Source: Desulfovibrio piger (lineage in GTDB: Bacteria; Desulfobacterota; Desulfovibrionia; Desulfovibrionales; Desulfovibrionaceae). Taken from it: a DNA stretch of 64,000 bases. Below are positions 35,425 to 42,835 of the stretch, piece by piece. A program made the translations under genes and the position numbers. How positions within the stretch are numbered: position 1 is the stretch's first letter; every line of letters starts with the position of its first letter. The stretch covers positions 62,001 through 126,000 of the forward strand of contig NZ_OX636706.1 of the NCBI RefSeq assembly GCF_951793255.1, given 5' to 3'. The notes under the pieces were generated by a model. The model did not search any database, had not been told where the DNA came from, and was given only the letters and a program-made list of their open reading frames with translations.

Positions 35425-36105
35425 TTACCTTTCAAAGAAGATAGTTTTTTGTTTTGAGTCTATCTGTTTTTCCATTGCGCACATGAAGTTCTTAAATAGT
35501 TCAAATTCAGTTCCTCTGATTTTTTCACCGGCAGGAAGCCTGCTGATTTCTTGAAGCTGGTTTTCTAAAATATTGCTTTCGTGAAGATCGCAGACTCTCC
35601 TATTAAGGCAGATCAGTTTTTCTTTTGATATATCCAGATTTTTGAGCATGGTTGTTTTCATTTGCGAATATACTATTGCCAAGTCAAAAACATCCCTCGC
35701 TTTGAACTCATTTGCCCGGTGCTCTATTTTCTTAGCAATGATTTCAACAGGATGATCTAAGAATATTTTTTCACCCTCGATTATGGCTTGGACTGGTTTA
35801 CAGTTTGATATACGAGGAGAAAGGATAAAATCTATTTCCCCTTCTTTGAGATATATCTTTATAAAATTGTCTTGTTCGATATATTTAATAGCTCTATCCT
35901 CTAAGGCATCATTGATGCGTGGAGAAATATAACCTAGCAACTGCCTGTCACTGAAAAAAATATCAATATCTTTGCTGAACCGATGACTGAACTTGTGCAT
36001 AAGCACAGTGCCACCGCCAAATGTCCACATGGAAGATGGCAAATTGGCCTGCTTGATTTGTTGCATAGCTGCTGAAAATAAATTTTTCCAACTATCGCTA
36101 TTCAT
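35425..36105 (-). CDS. AbiEii/AbiGii-like nucleotidyltransferase
   Basis: 226 residues from ATG 36105, with AGAGG at good spacing. MWTFGGGTVLMHKFSHRFSK followed by DIDIFF is the GGxGxxL...DxD active site of AbiEii-type nucleotidyltransferases, and VEIIAKKIEHRANEFKARDVFDL supplies the conserved C-terminal basic segment. AbiEii toxins add nucleotides to tRNA and block translation, opposed by AbiEi. The usual winged-helix AbiEi antitoxin is absent; a 95-residue protein of other type precedes it and overlaps by 8 bases. It may be an AbiEii variant with a different partner. Confidence 0.8.
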   Translation of the reverse strand: MNSDSWKNLFSAAMQQIKQANLPSSMWTFGGGTVLMHKFSHRFSKDIDIFFSDRQLLGYISPRINDALEDRAIKYIEQDNFIKIYLKEGEIDFILSPRISNCKPVQAIIEGEKIFLDHPVEIIAKKIEHRANEFKARDVFDLAIVYSQMKTTMLKNLDISKEKLICLNRRVCDLHESNILENQLQEISRLPAGEKIRGTEFELFKNFMCAMEKQIDSKQKTIFFER

Positions 36106-36385
36106 GGATAATCCTCTCAAAATTTCTTCCTTTCATTACCTTGGGAAGCATATCATACTTTTTTTTCAACTCATTATAAGAAATTCCGTTTTCCTTGATG
36201 AACCCGATAATGATTTCATGGGGCAATTCGTTAAAAAAAGTATCAATATGGCCAAGCCAATGCCCCATCTCCTCTTTGCCTAGGATTATATTTTTAAGAA
36301 TTTCAGGTGTAATTTCTTTCCGATAGGATACATTACAGCCGATGACCGCACACCGCGTATAACTATTATCACTTTTCGTGCTCAT
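36098..36385 (-). CDS. Small protein paired with AbiEii-like gene, possible antitoxin
   Basis: 95 residues from ATG 36385. No family recognised. It contains TRCAVIGCNVSYRKEITPE and a second half rich in charged residues (GHIDTFFNELPHEIIIGFIK, SYNELKKKYDMLPKVMKG). It overlaps the ribbon-helix-helix gene upstream by 17 bases and the nucleotidyltransferase downstream by 8, so all are translated together. Position is that of an AbiEii antitoxin, but it lacks the AbiEi helix-turn-helix. Confidence 0.6.
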   Translation of the reverse strand: MSTKSDNSYTRCAVIGCNVSYRKEITPEILKNIILGKEEMGHWLGHIDTFFNELPHEIIIGFIKENGISYNELKKKYDMLPKVMKGRNFERIIHE

Positions 36386-36644
36386 TGAGATAACTTTCCA
36401 ATGCGGCGCGCACGACATCTACTTCTTTGCACTCATGCTCAAAAGCAAAGCGTCTAAGCCGCTGGTTAAGTTCCAGGGGAAGCGTGAAAGTTTTTGCCTT
36501 GGTGGGAAGCCCTTTGGGGCGTCCGATTTTCATTTTCGACGCCTGATCGCTGTCTTCTGTTTTTTCTGTCGGCGTAAACAGCTCCTTAACTGTAGGAGTT
36601 TCAGTCCCTTGTATGCGCTGTTTACCACGATTGCCAAGCCCCAT
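36369..36644 (-). CDS. Ribbon-helix-helix protein, probable ParA partner
   Basis: 91 residues. A disordered N-terminus is followed by GRPKGLPTKAKTFTLPLELN and QRLRRFAFEHECKEVDVVRAALESYL, a ribbon-helix-helix fold. A perfect AAGGAGGA precedes the ATG. It starts 31 bases after parA, the usual place for a small centromere-binding partner (ParB/ParG-like). It probably binds the repeats upstream of parA and also represses the operon. Confidence 0.75.
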   Translation of the reverse strand: MGLGNRGKQRIQGTETPTVKELFTPTEKTEDSDQASKMKIGRPKGLPTKAKTFTLPLELNQRLRRFAFEHECKEVDVVRAALESYLNEHEK

Positions 36645-36675
36645 TTGTTTCCTCCTTTTTTATGGAAAAAAATAT

Positions 36676-37425
36676 TTATTGTTTTTTTACCCTAGCCAGG
36701 AACTCTTTGGCAAGCGCGCTGTAATCCTGTGCCCCATAGCTTTTGGGACGATATTCAAAAATATTGTGGCCATCGCTAGGGGCTTCTGCCAGTGAAACAT
36801 TATCACGTATCAATGTTGAAAATAGAAGTTTTCCCCATCGTTCTTGCAATCCTATAAGCACATCACGATTCAAGGATTTTCTCTTATCAAAAAATGTCAA
36901 AAGGATTCCAAGTAAATGTAGCTTTGGGTTCAAATTTTCCACGACACTGTTCATTGTTTCCAAAATCAAATCTAGGCCAGCCAATGCATAATATTCAGCT
37001 TGGACAGGAATGAGAAGACTGTCAGAGGCAGTTAAAGCATTGACGGTCAGGAGTCCCAGAGACGGCGGACAATCAATAAGAACGAAATCGTAGCTACTGT
37101 TTTGGAGGGCTTTTTTCATCAGGTTTTCTCTACCCATGCGCGATGCAAAAGCCAGTTCGGCAACAGCTAAATTCCGGGTCGCAGGCAACAGGTCGATATG
37201 ATTGCTAAGATGAAAAACTGAATCGGCAAGGGCGCGATCTCCACTTAGTACTTCATAAGCAGAATACTCAGGAGAAGAAAGACCGCAGGCATCAGTCAAA
37301 TTCCCTTGGGCGTCCAAATCAATGAGGAGCACCTTTTTTTTCTTTCCCAAAGCCATGCCCAAGTTCTGAGTGGTCGTAGTTTTCCCAACACCACCTTTTT
37401 GATTTGCAATGCTGCATACATGCAT
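36676..37425 (-). CDS. parA: ParA-family partition ATPase
   Basis: 249 residues from ATG 37425, with GGGAGGT six bases upstream. Deviant Walker A NQKGGVGKTTTTQNLG (Lys10 signature and Lys15), A' LIDLDAQGNLTDACG, Walker B FVLIDCPPSLGLLT. No N-terminal helix-turn-helix, so a short ParA. On integrated elements such ATPases stabilise the excised circle or place relaxosomes. Operon with a ribbon-helix-helix protein and an AbiEii-like toxin, so partition and toxin could act together in maintenance. Confidence 0.9.
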   Translation of the reverse strand: MHVCSIANQKGGVGKTTTTQNLGMALGKKKKVLLIDLDAQGNLTDACGLSSPEYSAYEVLSGDRALADSVFHLSNHIDLLPATRNLAVAELAFASRMGRENLMKKALQNSSYDFVLIDCPPSLGLLTVNALTASDSLLIPVQAEYYALAGLDLILETMNSVVENLNPKLHLLGILLTFFDKRKSLNRDVLIGLQERWGKLLFSTLIRDNVSLAEAPSDGHNIFEYRPKSYGAQDYSALAKEFLARVKKQ

Positions 37426-37441
37426 AGGTTTACCTCCCATA

Positions 37442-37547
37442 TTTTTACATGCCTCTTTTTTATTATAATAAAATAAAGATGTAAATATTTTTTTACATAA
37501 AAAAATAAATCTATTTTAATTTTTTTATTATTCAATGTATGTAAAAA
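37442..37547. promoter_or_regulatory. TTTTACAT/ATGTAAA repeats upstream of parA
   Basis: TTTTTACAT at 37442-37450, a palindrome ATGTAAA-N6-TTTACAT at 37479-37498, and ATGTAAAAA at 37539-37547, all in an AT-rich gap. This is the expected place for the operator/centromere read by ParA's DNA-binding partner. Role inferred. Confidence 0.6.
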
Positions 37548-37562
37548 AAGTTAATGATTTTA

Positions 37563-38684
37563 CTATATTATGAAATAGATAAGGGGGGGGATTTGTGCTG
37601 ATTTTCGTGTTTGAGGCTTACGCCTTTTGGGGAATAAGCGCAGAACATCCGGCATTGCCTCAATCGTATCCCGTTCATCTTTTTCAAGCACATGCTGGTA
37701 TGTCTGCAAGATCATCCTCTCGTTTTTGTGCCCCATCAACTTTGCCAAGGGTTTGAGCTTTGCACCGCCCTGTACTGAGTAGGTGGCATAAGCATGGCGT
37801 AAACAATATGGAGTTATCCTTCTCTCAATCCCCGCACGTTTAAGCGCACTCGTCCATGCTCTGTGAATAGATCGAACCGAATTGCCTTTCCAGTGGATGA
37901 CAAATGATATATTTAATATCCTATCGGAATTAAATAATTTACTTAAAATTGGAATTAAACCAGATCGAATAGGAATAACTCTAGCGGAATCTGTTGCACC
38001 TTTTGCCGCATTTGGCATATGGATTATTCCATTTTTTAAATCTACATCAGACCAACGCAATTTGAATAGTTCAGAAGGCCCAATCCTAGGCCCAAGATAT
38101 GTACCTAATAAAATTATTCGCTGAATATGATCTGGAGACACAGCATATATACTCTGTAATTCATCAGGGGTTGGCGGAACAATTCTCTGTGGCCTAGCTT
38201 GAGGAAGTCGAAAACTTGAAAGAGGATTATGAGGCAATAAACCAACTCGTACTCCCCAATTCAGAATTGTTCTCAGAATTGATACTCGTATATTTATTGT
38301 CGTTTGTCGAAGCCCCCTAAGTCTCTGCACTTCTATAAAGTATAATATATCATCCATTGTTATCTTTATGGCCTGCCTGTTGCCAAACATTTTAACAATA
38401 TGTGTAATATGGTATCTATTTTGTTTTAAGGTTGTCATATTAGTTACAGCGACAGAAAAGTATCGTTCAACTAAGTCTGATAGTAATATCTTCGTATTGG
38501 TATATCGTTTTCTTCGGCGTATAATTTCTTTTTCTTTATTATAAATATCGGAAAGCCCCTTTACAAAATTTTCCGCTTCTTCTTGGGTATAAAACCCACG
38601 ATGGTGATGCGCCCCTGTCCAGGGGCTTTTCCAATAAACAACCCAAGTCCCGGATTTACGATATGGTTGAAAGCGGATTTCCAT
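37563..38684 (-). CDS. Tyrosine recombinase, candidate shufflon invertase
   Basis: 373 residues. An N-terminal arm-binding-like domain (WKSPWTGAHHHRGFYTQEEA), a core-binding domain, then the catalytic domain with Arg in LGPRIGPSELFKLRW, YCLRHAYATYSVQGG (Tyr in place of the first His of HxLRH) and MGHKNERMILQTYQHV with the nucleophilic Tyr. A Lys/Arg-rich tail (FPKRRKPQTRKSAQ) extends past the catalytic Tyr. R64 Rci has a similar size and a basic C-terminal tail needed for sfx inversion. It lies under 1 kb from the cassette array and far from a tRNA, which favours invertase over integrase, though the role is not proven. Confidence 0.85.
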   Translation of the reverse strand: MEIRFQPYRKSGTWVVYWKSPWTGAHHHRGFYTQEEAENFVKGLSDIYNKEKEIIRRRKRYTNTKILLSDLVERYFSVAVTNMTTLKQNRYHITHIVKMFGNRQAIKITMDDILYFIEVQRLRGLRQTTINIRVSILRTILNWGVRVGLLPHNPLSSFRLPQARPQRIVPPTPDELQSIYAVSPDHIQRIILLGTYLGPRIGPSELFKLRWSDVDLKNGIIHMPNAAKGATDSARVIPIRSGLIPILSKLFNSDRILNISFVIHWKGNSVRSIHRAWTSALKRAGIERRITPYCLRHAYATYSVQGGAKLKPLAKLMGHKNERMILQTYQHVLEKDERDTIEAMPDVLRLFPKRRKPQTRKSAQIPPLIYFII

Positions 38685-38892
38685 TGTAACTCCTGATAGA
38701 AAAATTTGTTTGAGGTAGAGGGGTGCGCATTCGCGCAGTATCCCCGCCAGGCGTGTCGTTTCAGGATTGCTTCCTTGTGCAGCTACGGCAGCCCTTGGCT
38801 ACCTCGCTTCCGCGTCAGCTTCTCCCTTCACTAACGCCTGTCATGGATACTCCCCCCTACTTTGATGCACTTGAAGATGGGCTTTGCCCATG

Positions 38893-38941
38893 CCGCGTTT
38901 TGTCATGGTGTCATTTTGTGAACACCATGCCCAAAACGCGG
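38893..38941 (+). promoter_or_regulatory. Long hairpin upstream of klcA
   Basis: CCGCGTTTTG plus CATGGTGT (38893-38911) pairs with ACACCATG plus CAAAACGCGG (38922-38941), with a single bulge and a 10-base loop. It ends 34 bases before the klcA start. An attenuator, operator or single-strand promoter (as known upstream of some plasmid antirestriction genes) are options. The rest of 38685-38892 holds no gene. Confidence 0.7.
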
Positions 38942-38975
38942 GTTTTGGACAAACTCCAAAGTAAGGAGAAGCGAC

Positions 38976-39383
38976 ATGCAGATTAAAGATTCTATTGTGG
39001 CGCGTGAAGCGATGATGACTTCCATCATCAAACATTTTGGCGAAGTCGCTCCTATGGTTGAACACAACGTCTTTTCGTGGATGAACTTTTTGTCTGAAGA
39101 TTATGATGGAGGAATGTGGGACTATCATGAACTCAGCAATGGAGGTTTTTATATGACCCCTCCTGCTGGAATGTATAAGGTACATCAAAAAGGAAATATG
39201 TTTTGCGAAGTCATATCTGCGCAGCTCGCTGGAATAATCGCAACTTATTTTTCTCTATACTCTCTCTCACTTCGCGACTACGAAGACGCTGAGTTCTACT
39301 ACAAATATATCTGCCTTCTGAACGAATATATAGATCAACTTGATCCAAAATCTAGGAAGCTGGTACTGTCAGCCTTAGACTAA
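38976..39383 (+). CDS. klcA: Antirestriction protein KlcA/ArdB
   Basis: 135 residues with the family core NFLSEDYDGGMWDYHELSNG then GFYMTPP and the C-terminal helices SLYSLSLRDYEDAEFYYKY. KlcA/ArdB proteins protect incoming plasmids from type I restriction by an indirect mechanism. AAGGAG lies about 8 bases upstream and a strong terminator follows, so it is a single-gene unit. Common on IncP-like elements. Confidence 0.93.
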   Translation: MQIKDSIVAREAMMTSIIKHFGEVAPMVEHNVFSWMNFLSEDYDGGMWDYHELSNGGFYMTPPAGMYKVHQKGNMFCEVISAQLAGIIATYFSLYSLSLRDYEDAEFYYKYICLLNEYIDQLDPKSRKLVLSALD

Positions 39384-39404
39384 CTAAAAACAGCCTATTG
39401 CGAG

Positions 39405-39437
39405 AAAGGCCCTCTGGATTTCAGAGGGCCTTTTTTT
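39405..39437 (+). terminator. Terminator of klcA
   Basis: AAAGGCCCTCTG pairs with CAGAGGGCCTTT around a short loop, with a T7 run ending at about 39437. It also shields silent cassette A, which starts 12 bases later, from klcA transcription. Confidence 0.88.
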
Positions 39438-39448
39438 AGATAGCAGAT

Positions 39449-39751
39449 TACCCGGAACTGTTTGCGCTTATGGGTGGACAGGTGCCCGATCTGCGCGGCC
39501 TGTTTCTCCGGGGAGCGGATGCCGGAAGAGGGATAGATGCAGGGAGAACTGTTGGGACATATCAAGCCGATGCCGTTGGCCCCCATACACATCCCCTTTC
39601 TTTATGGAGACATAGCGCTGATGGTGGAGGAATTTATGCTTATGCCAAGTGGGATGGCTTTGATAATTCAATTTGGACACGGGAAAATACTGGCTCAGAG
39701 ACACGCCCTAAAAACGTGGCGGTACGCTACCTGGTGCGTGCCCAGCCATGA
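39449..39751 (+). CDS. Silent C-terminal cassette A (tail-collar type)
   Basis: An open frame from the 38-bp core: YPELFALMGGQVPDLRGLFL, then a unique middle (GADAGRGIDAG, HTHPLSLWRH, TRENTGSET) and RPKNVAVRYLVRAQP. It has no start, ribosome site or signal peptide of its own and follows the klcA terminator, so it is not expected to be made where it lies. A flip of 39449-41605 would join it in frame to the signal-peptide gene at 41851. Confidence 0.8.
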   Translation, partial: YPELFALMGGQVPDLRGLFLRGADAGRGIDAGRTVGTYQADAVGPHTHPLSLWRHSADGGGIYAYAKWDGFDNSIWTRENTGSETRPKNVAVRYLVRAQP

Positions 39752-39754
39752 GAA

Positions 39755-39950
39755 GGCTTGCCAAAGGGAGGAGATGATTTTATATAAAAAGGGAGCCCCG
39801 GCTCCTGCTGCTAACAGAAACCGGGGCTGGCACGGCGCAGTCCGCGCCCCCTATCTCACACGGCTACCAGTGCTTTAACCGTTTTCGACCCCGTATCAGT
39901 TCGCTCCTGATACGGGGTCAACCGCTATATGGCGTCAGACGCCAGAAGCA
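39755..39950 (+). repeat. Left arm of a long inverted repeat in the cassette array
   Basis: About 195 bp beginning GGCTTGCCAAAGGGAGG that recurs, inverted and mostly identical in the first 100 bp, at about 41013-41207. It includes CCCCGG/CCGGGG pairing around 39815-39836 and, at 39887-39919, a hairpin with 13-bp perfect arms (GACCCCGTATCAG). It lies directly after cassette A, as its partner lies after cassette D. Confidence 0.8.
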
Positions 39951-39996
39951 GGACGAGTACCAGCGCGAAGAGCGCGATCAAAAACAGACGCGACAT
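39925..39996 (-). CDS. 23-residue hydrophobic peptide frame (copy 1)
   Basis: MSRLFLIALFALVLVLLLAS then DAI and stop. One membrane-spanning stretch after a basic start. A 72-bp frame of the same length and character sits at 40970-41041 in opposite orientation. Could be a small membrane peptide; too short for certainty. Confidence 0.45.
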   Translation of the reverse strand: MSRLFLIALFALVLVLLLASDAI

Positions 39997-40129
39997 GGCT
40001 GATACCCCCTTTACCCTTGCGGGAGTCATGCGCCGTGCCGACGCTCGGAGGGTAGCCGTGCAGATTTTACTTACTCGTTTTTGCCTTAATTTTCAAGGTA
40101 AACCGTGCACTTCCTGCCTGTCAAAAAAC

Positions 40130-40477
40130 TACCCGGAACTGTTTGCGCTCATGGGCGGCCAGGTGCCCGATCTGCGGGGGCTGTTCCTCCGGGGGCATGG
40201 AGGAAACTCCGCAGCGCTGGGTGTGACGCAAGGGCACGCCATGCGGGATATTTCCGCGTCAGGCAGTATTAGTGTAGGGTTTGGCGGTTATCTGAGCGGG
40301 AGTGGCATTTTTAAGCCTGTAGGAAGCCACAAGGTCACAGTTATCCGGGGAACATGGGACAACAATTGGAGCAGCACCAATTATGGCCTTGATCTTTCTG
40401 CCGGTGGAGTTCCCGTGGCCAATGAGGTGCGCCCCGATAACCAGGCCGTCCGCTATCTCATCAGGGCTATCCCTTAA
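40130..40477 (+). CDS. Silent C-terminal cassette B (tail-collar type)
   Basis: Core YPELFALMGGQVPDLRGLFL, unique middle (HGGNSAALGVTQGHAMRD, GSISVGFGGYLSG, NNWSSTNYGLDL), end EVRPDNQAVRYLIRAIP. Its stop shares the palindrome TTAA (40474-40477) with cassette C on the other strand, so the two converge tail to tail. The frame runs open to 39929 upstream but without a family start. Together 40130-40845 is one invertible segment with two alternative ends, as in R64 shufflon segments. Confidence 0.82.
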   Translation, partial: YPELFALMGGQVPDLRGLFLRGHGGNSAALGVTQGHAMRDISASGSISVGFGGYLSGSGIFKPVGSHKVTVIRGTWDNNWSSTNYGLDLSAGGVPVANEVRPDNQAVRYLIRAIP

Positions 40478-40845
40478 CGTGCCCGTATCAGGTAGCGTAC
40501 AGCCTGATTCACTGGACGAATTTCACCATCGACCGGAGTAACACGCGAAGCGTAGAAATTGGCTCCCCGTTTACTCCAGTCCGATCCTTCAGAACGATGC
40601 ACACCAGAAGCCCAAGGGCTGCCATAGTACATGGCCCCTTGGGTGCTTGTTCCCCAACCAGGTGCGATCAGTTCAGGAAAGCTCCCCCATATCTCCCGGA
40701 TCGCATCACCCTGAACCTGGCCAAGTTCCGCACTCTTGTGTGTCACAGTGCCATAATGCGTTGACGTATGGGAGCCGTGGCCGCGCAAAAAAAGCCCTCT
40801 CAAATCAGGCACCTGGCCGCCCATGAGCGCAAACAGTTCCGGGTA
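40474..40845 (-). CDS. Silent C-terminal cassette C (tail-collar type)
   Basis: Minus-strand frame from the core: YPELFALMGGQVPDLRGLFL, unique middle (HTSTHYGTVTHKSAEL, PGWGTSTQGAMYYGSPW, SDWSKRGANFYASR), end EIRPVNQAVRYLIRAR. Same orientation as the expressed copy. An ATG lies 6 bases before the core (40851) but there is no signal peptide. Recombination with the expressed copy would delete rather than invert; inversion of the B/C segment turns it around. Confidence 0.82.
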   Translation of the reverse strand, partial: YPELFALMGGQVPDLRGLFLRGHGSHTSTHYGTVTHKSAELGQVQGDAIREIWGSFPELIAPGWGTSTQGAMYYGSPWASGVHRSEGSDWSKRGANFYASRVTPVDGEIRPVNQAVRYLIRAR

Positions 40846-40969
40846 GCTCATCCCCGCTCATCAAGCAGAGAATCCTTGAGCAAGATAGGAGGATAAGATA
40901 TACCCGTTTTGCACGGCTCCCCTCTGGCCTGAGCGTCGGCACGGCGCAAACGGAAAAGGAGGGCTTGCC

Positions 40970-41041
40970 ATGCGGAAGATCGTTTTCGCTCTATTCGTCG
41001 CAATGGCCCTTGTCCTGCTGCTGGCGCCCGCCGTCAGATAG
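40970..41041 (+). CDS. 23-residue hydrophobic peptide frame (copy 2)
   Basis: MRKIVFALFVAMALVLLLAP then AVR and stop, preceded by AAAAGGAGGG at good spacing. Mirror-image partner of 39925-39996, same length. The ribosome site makes translation plausible. Possibly a remnant leader or a small membrane peptide. Confidence 0.5.
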   Translation: MRKIVFALFVAMALVLLLAPAVR

Positions 41042-41207
41042 CAGTTGACCCCGGCCCATATGCGGTGGGTCGGGGTCGTAAAAGATAGTCCGTCGGTGGT
41101 AGCCGTGCACGGGGGCGCGAACCGCGCCGTGCCAGCCCCGGTTTCTGTTAGCAGCAGGAGCCGGGGTTCCCTTTTTATATAAAACCATCCCCTCCCTTTG
41201 GCAAGCC
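41013..41207 (-). repeat. Right arm of the long inverted repeat
   Basis: Reverse complement of the arm at 39755-39950, directly after the stop of the expressed cassette D. Homologous recombination between the arms could also invert the B/C segment without a dedicated enzyme. Confidence 0.8.
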
Positions 41208-41209
41208 CG

Positions 41210-41851
41210 TCATGGCCGTGCCCGGACGAGATAGCGCACGGCCATATTCACGGGCCTGTTTTCTTCTGCGGTTGGTACGACACGGCTAGATGAGAAAGTC
41301 AGGTTGGTAAAATAACTACCTCCATAAGATCCTGCCGCTCTATCTGAGTGAATGCGTCGCTCAAAGACTCCTGATGCAGCTACCCCCGCTGGATTGGCTG
41401 CCCCTTGTACATTAGATAGCCCTCCGCTAATTGGCCGTGAACTGTCTCCTTGGACTTCTCCTAATATGCCGGAGCGGTGTGTAGTGGACGTTATGCCTAC
41501 GGTGGAACCATTATTCTGAGCATGGCTTTGTGCGCCATATCCACGAAGGAACAGGCCGCGCAGATCGGGCACCTGGCCGCCCATGAGCGCAAACAGTTCC
41601 GGGTAAACTGTCTTCGATATACTTTGTCCATTACATTCCAGCCAGTTATAAGAGCCGTCAGAATTTTGCCAATCAGCCGGATTCTGTGCAACTGGCCAAG
41701 AGATAATCGTACCGACAGGGATGGAACTGGTGCCTTTTGCGATGACCGCAACGGTTGTCGGATTAAACGTCGTGGAGTCCGCCCCACAGACTGGACGGAT
41801 CGGAATGAGCAGGCAGAGGGTGAAGACCAAAAACACAAAGAATTTTTGCAT
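41210..41851 (-). CDS. Secreted phage tail-collar domain protein with switchable C-terminus (cassette D expressed)
   Basis: 213 residues from ATG 41851, with GGAG six bases upstream; longer starts would run into rdgC. Signal peptide MQKFFVFLVFTLCLLIPIRP ending near CGA-DS. Then a tail-collar domain (PVGTIISWPVAQNPADW, YNWLECNGQSISKTVYPELF, GGQVPDLRGLFLRG), a variable segment and ENRPVNMAVRYLVRARP. The 38-bp core at 41568-41605 divides constant from variable part at residue 83. Collar domains form trimeric phage-fibre tips; with a signal peptide this one is exported, perhaps as an adhesin on the mating pilus. 43 bases after rdgC on the same strand. Receptor role inferred. Confidence 0.82.
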   Translation of the reverse strand: MQKFFVFLVFTLCLLIPIRPVCGADSTTFNPTTVAVIAKGTSSIPVGTIISWPVAQNPADWQNSDGSYNWLECNGQSISKTVYPELFALMGGQVPDLRGLFLRGYGAQSHAQNNGSTVGITSTTHRSGILGEVQGDSSRPISGGLSNVQGAANPAGVAASGVFERRIHSDRAAGSYGGSYFTNLTFSSSRVVPTAEENRPVNMAVRYLVRARP

Positions 41852-41894
41852 TGGAGGCTCCATATGAGGGGGGCGGTGCCCCCCTCGGATTGAA

Positions 41895-42833
41895 CTACGG
41901 CTGACCAAAAAGCTGTTTGGTAACGGCCACGACCTGGTCAAGCAGGTAGAGCTTTTCCAGCAGGCCAGCATCCGGGTTGTCATCTTCAGGCTCGGAACTG
42001 GACGAGGCCGGACACTTGATAGCAGAAATCCGCAGGCTGTCGCTTTCCAGGGAAAACGTCCATTCTGCCGCATCGTCTGCTTTCGTCATGCCGACTTTCA
42101 GCTTGGAGATGCCGAAACCTTTTTCCAGTCCGGCATCCACGGCAGCCCGGTCATTCTTGGCAGTAATCGTCACCTGCTCATTGTCGGCATCCAGGCCAGA
42201 GAGCGTGATGACTCCCGCTTCTGCCAGCTCATACCTGTCTCCATTCACATCGGCTGTCAGACCTTCAGCATAGAGCGTATGCAGGCACGCTCCCATGTTT
42301 TCCACGGGCTGTAATTCTGCCACCTCGATGCCAAAAGAAGATTTGAAGTAGTCCTTAAACTTTTCCAGTATCCCTTTGGACTTCGTCGCCACATACAAAG
42401 TGCCATTAGCCAGGTTCAGGGCGACATCCACCGTGGAGGGCACGGGTTCTGCCTTGGCCAGAAGTTTCAGACGGATCGCTTCCTTCAGCTCTTTTTTCCG
42501 TGTCCGGGGAACACCATCAATGCCCTGGGCGGAGTATTTTGCCAGCTCGTCTTTCAGTGCTTCAGCAAGATGCTTCTTCACGACCTGAGCAGGCACAGAC
42601 CGTTTATCCATGCGGAACGCCCAGCAAAGCCATTCGCCTTTGTCTGGAGGGGAAACCTGCCAAGCCGTATCCATCGGATCATCAATGTTTACCCAGCCAA
42701 AGGCCAGTTCTTCCGTTTTGGCATCGTCAATGGAGCGGAAAGCAAATTGCTTGAGCTTGGCAGCGGTAACGGCCTTGGTGTCAGCAAGGTGGAAACAAGA
42801 AAGGTCTGTAGACGAGGATTTCAAGCCTGCCAT
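41895..42833 (-). CDS. rdgC: RdgC-like recombination-associated protein
   Basis: 312 residues. The middle RTRKKELKEAIRLKLLAKAE and VDVALNLANGTLYVATKSKG blocks, plus the FAFRSIDD start and the Cys-poor C-terminal helix, match RdgC, a ring-shaped DNA-binding protein that limits RecA loading. ATG 42833 lies 2 bases past the end of the topoisomerase frame. RdgC on a conjugative element may guard incoming DNA, or bear on recombination in the neighbouring cassette array. Confidence 0.8.
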   Translation of the reverse strand: MAGLKSSSTDLSCFHLADTKAVTAAKLKQFAFRSIDDAKTEELAFGWVNIDDPMDTAWQVSPPDKGEWLCWAFRMDKRSVPAQVVKKHLAEALKDELAKYSAQGIDGVPRTRKKELKEAIRLKLLAKAEPVPSTVDVALNLANGTLYVATKSKGILEKFKDYFKSSFGIEVAELQPVENMGACLHTLYAEGLTADVNGDRYELAEAGVITLSGLDADNEQVTITAKNDRAAVDAGLEKGFGISKLKVGMTKADDAAEWTFSLESDSLRISAIKCPASSSSEPEDDNPDAGLLEKLYLLDQVVAVTKQLFGQP

Positions 42834-42835
42834 AC

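Larger units (their letters stand above)
39449..41605. other. Shufflon-like array of C-terminal cassettes
   Basis: A 38-bp core beginning TACCCGGAACTGTTTGCGCT occurs four times: 39449 (plus, a few changes after base 20), 40130-40167 (plus), 40808-40845 (minus) and 41568-41605 (minus); the last three are identical over the core. Upstream bases differ at each copy, so the core is the exchange unit. Each core starts an open frame that ends with E-x-RP-x-N-x-AVRYL-(I/V)-RA. Only the 41568 copy is joined to a start and signal peptide. Inversion between that copy and either plus copy would swap the C-terminus. Compare R64 sfx/Rci. Activity not shown. Confidence 0.85.
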
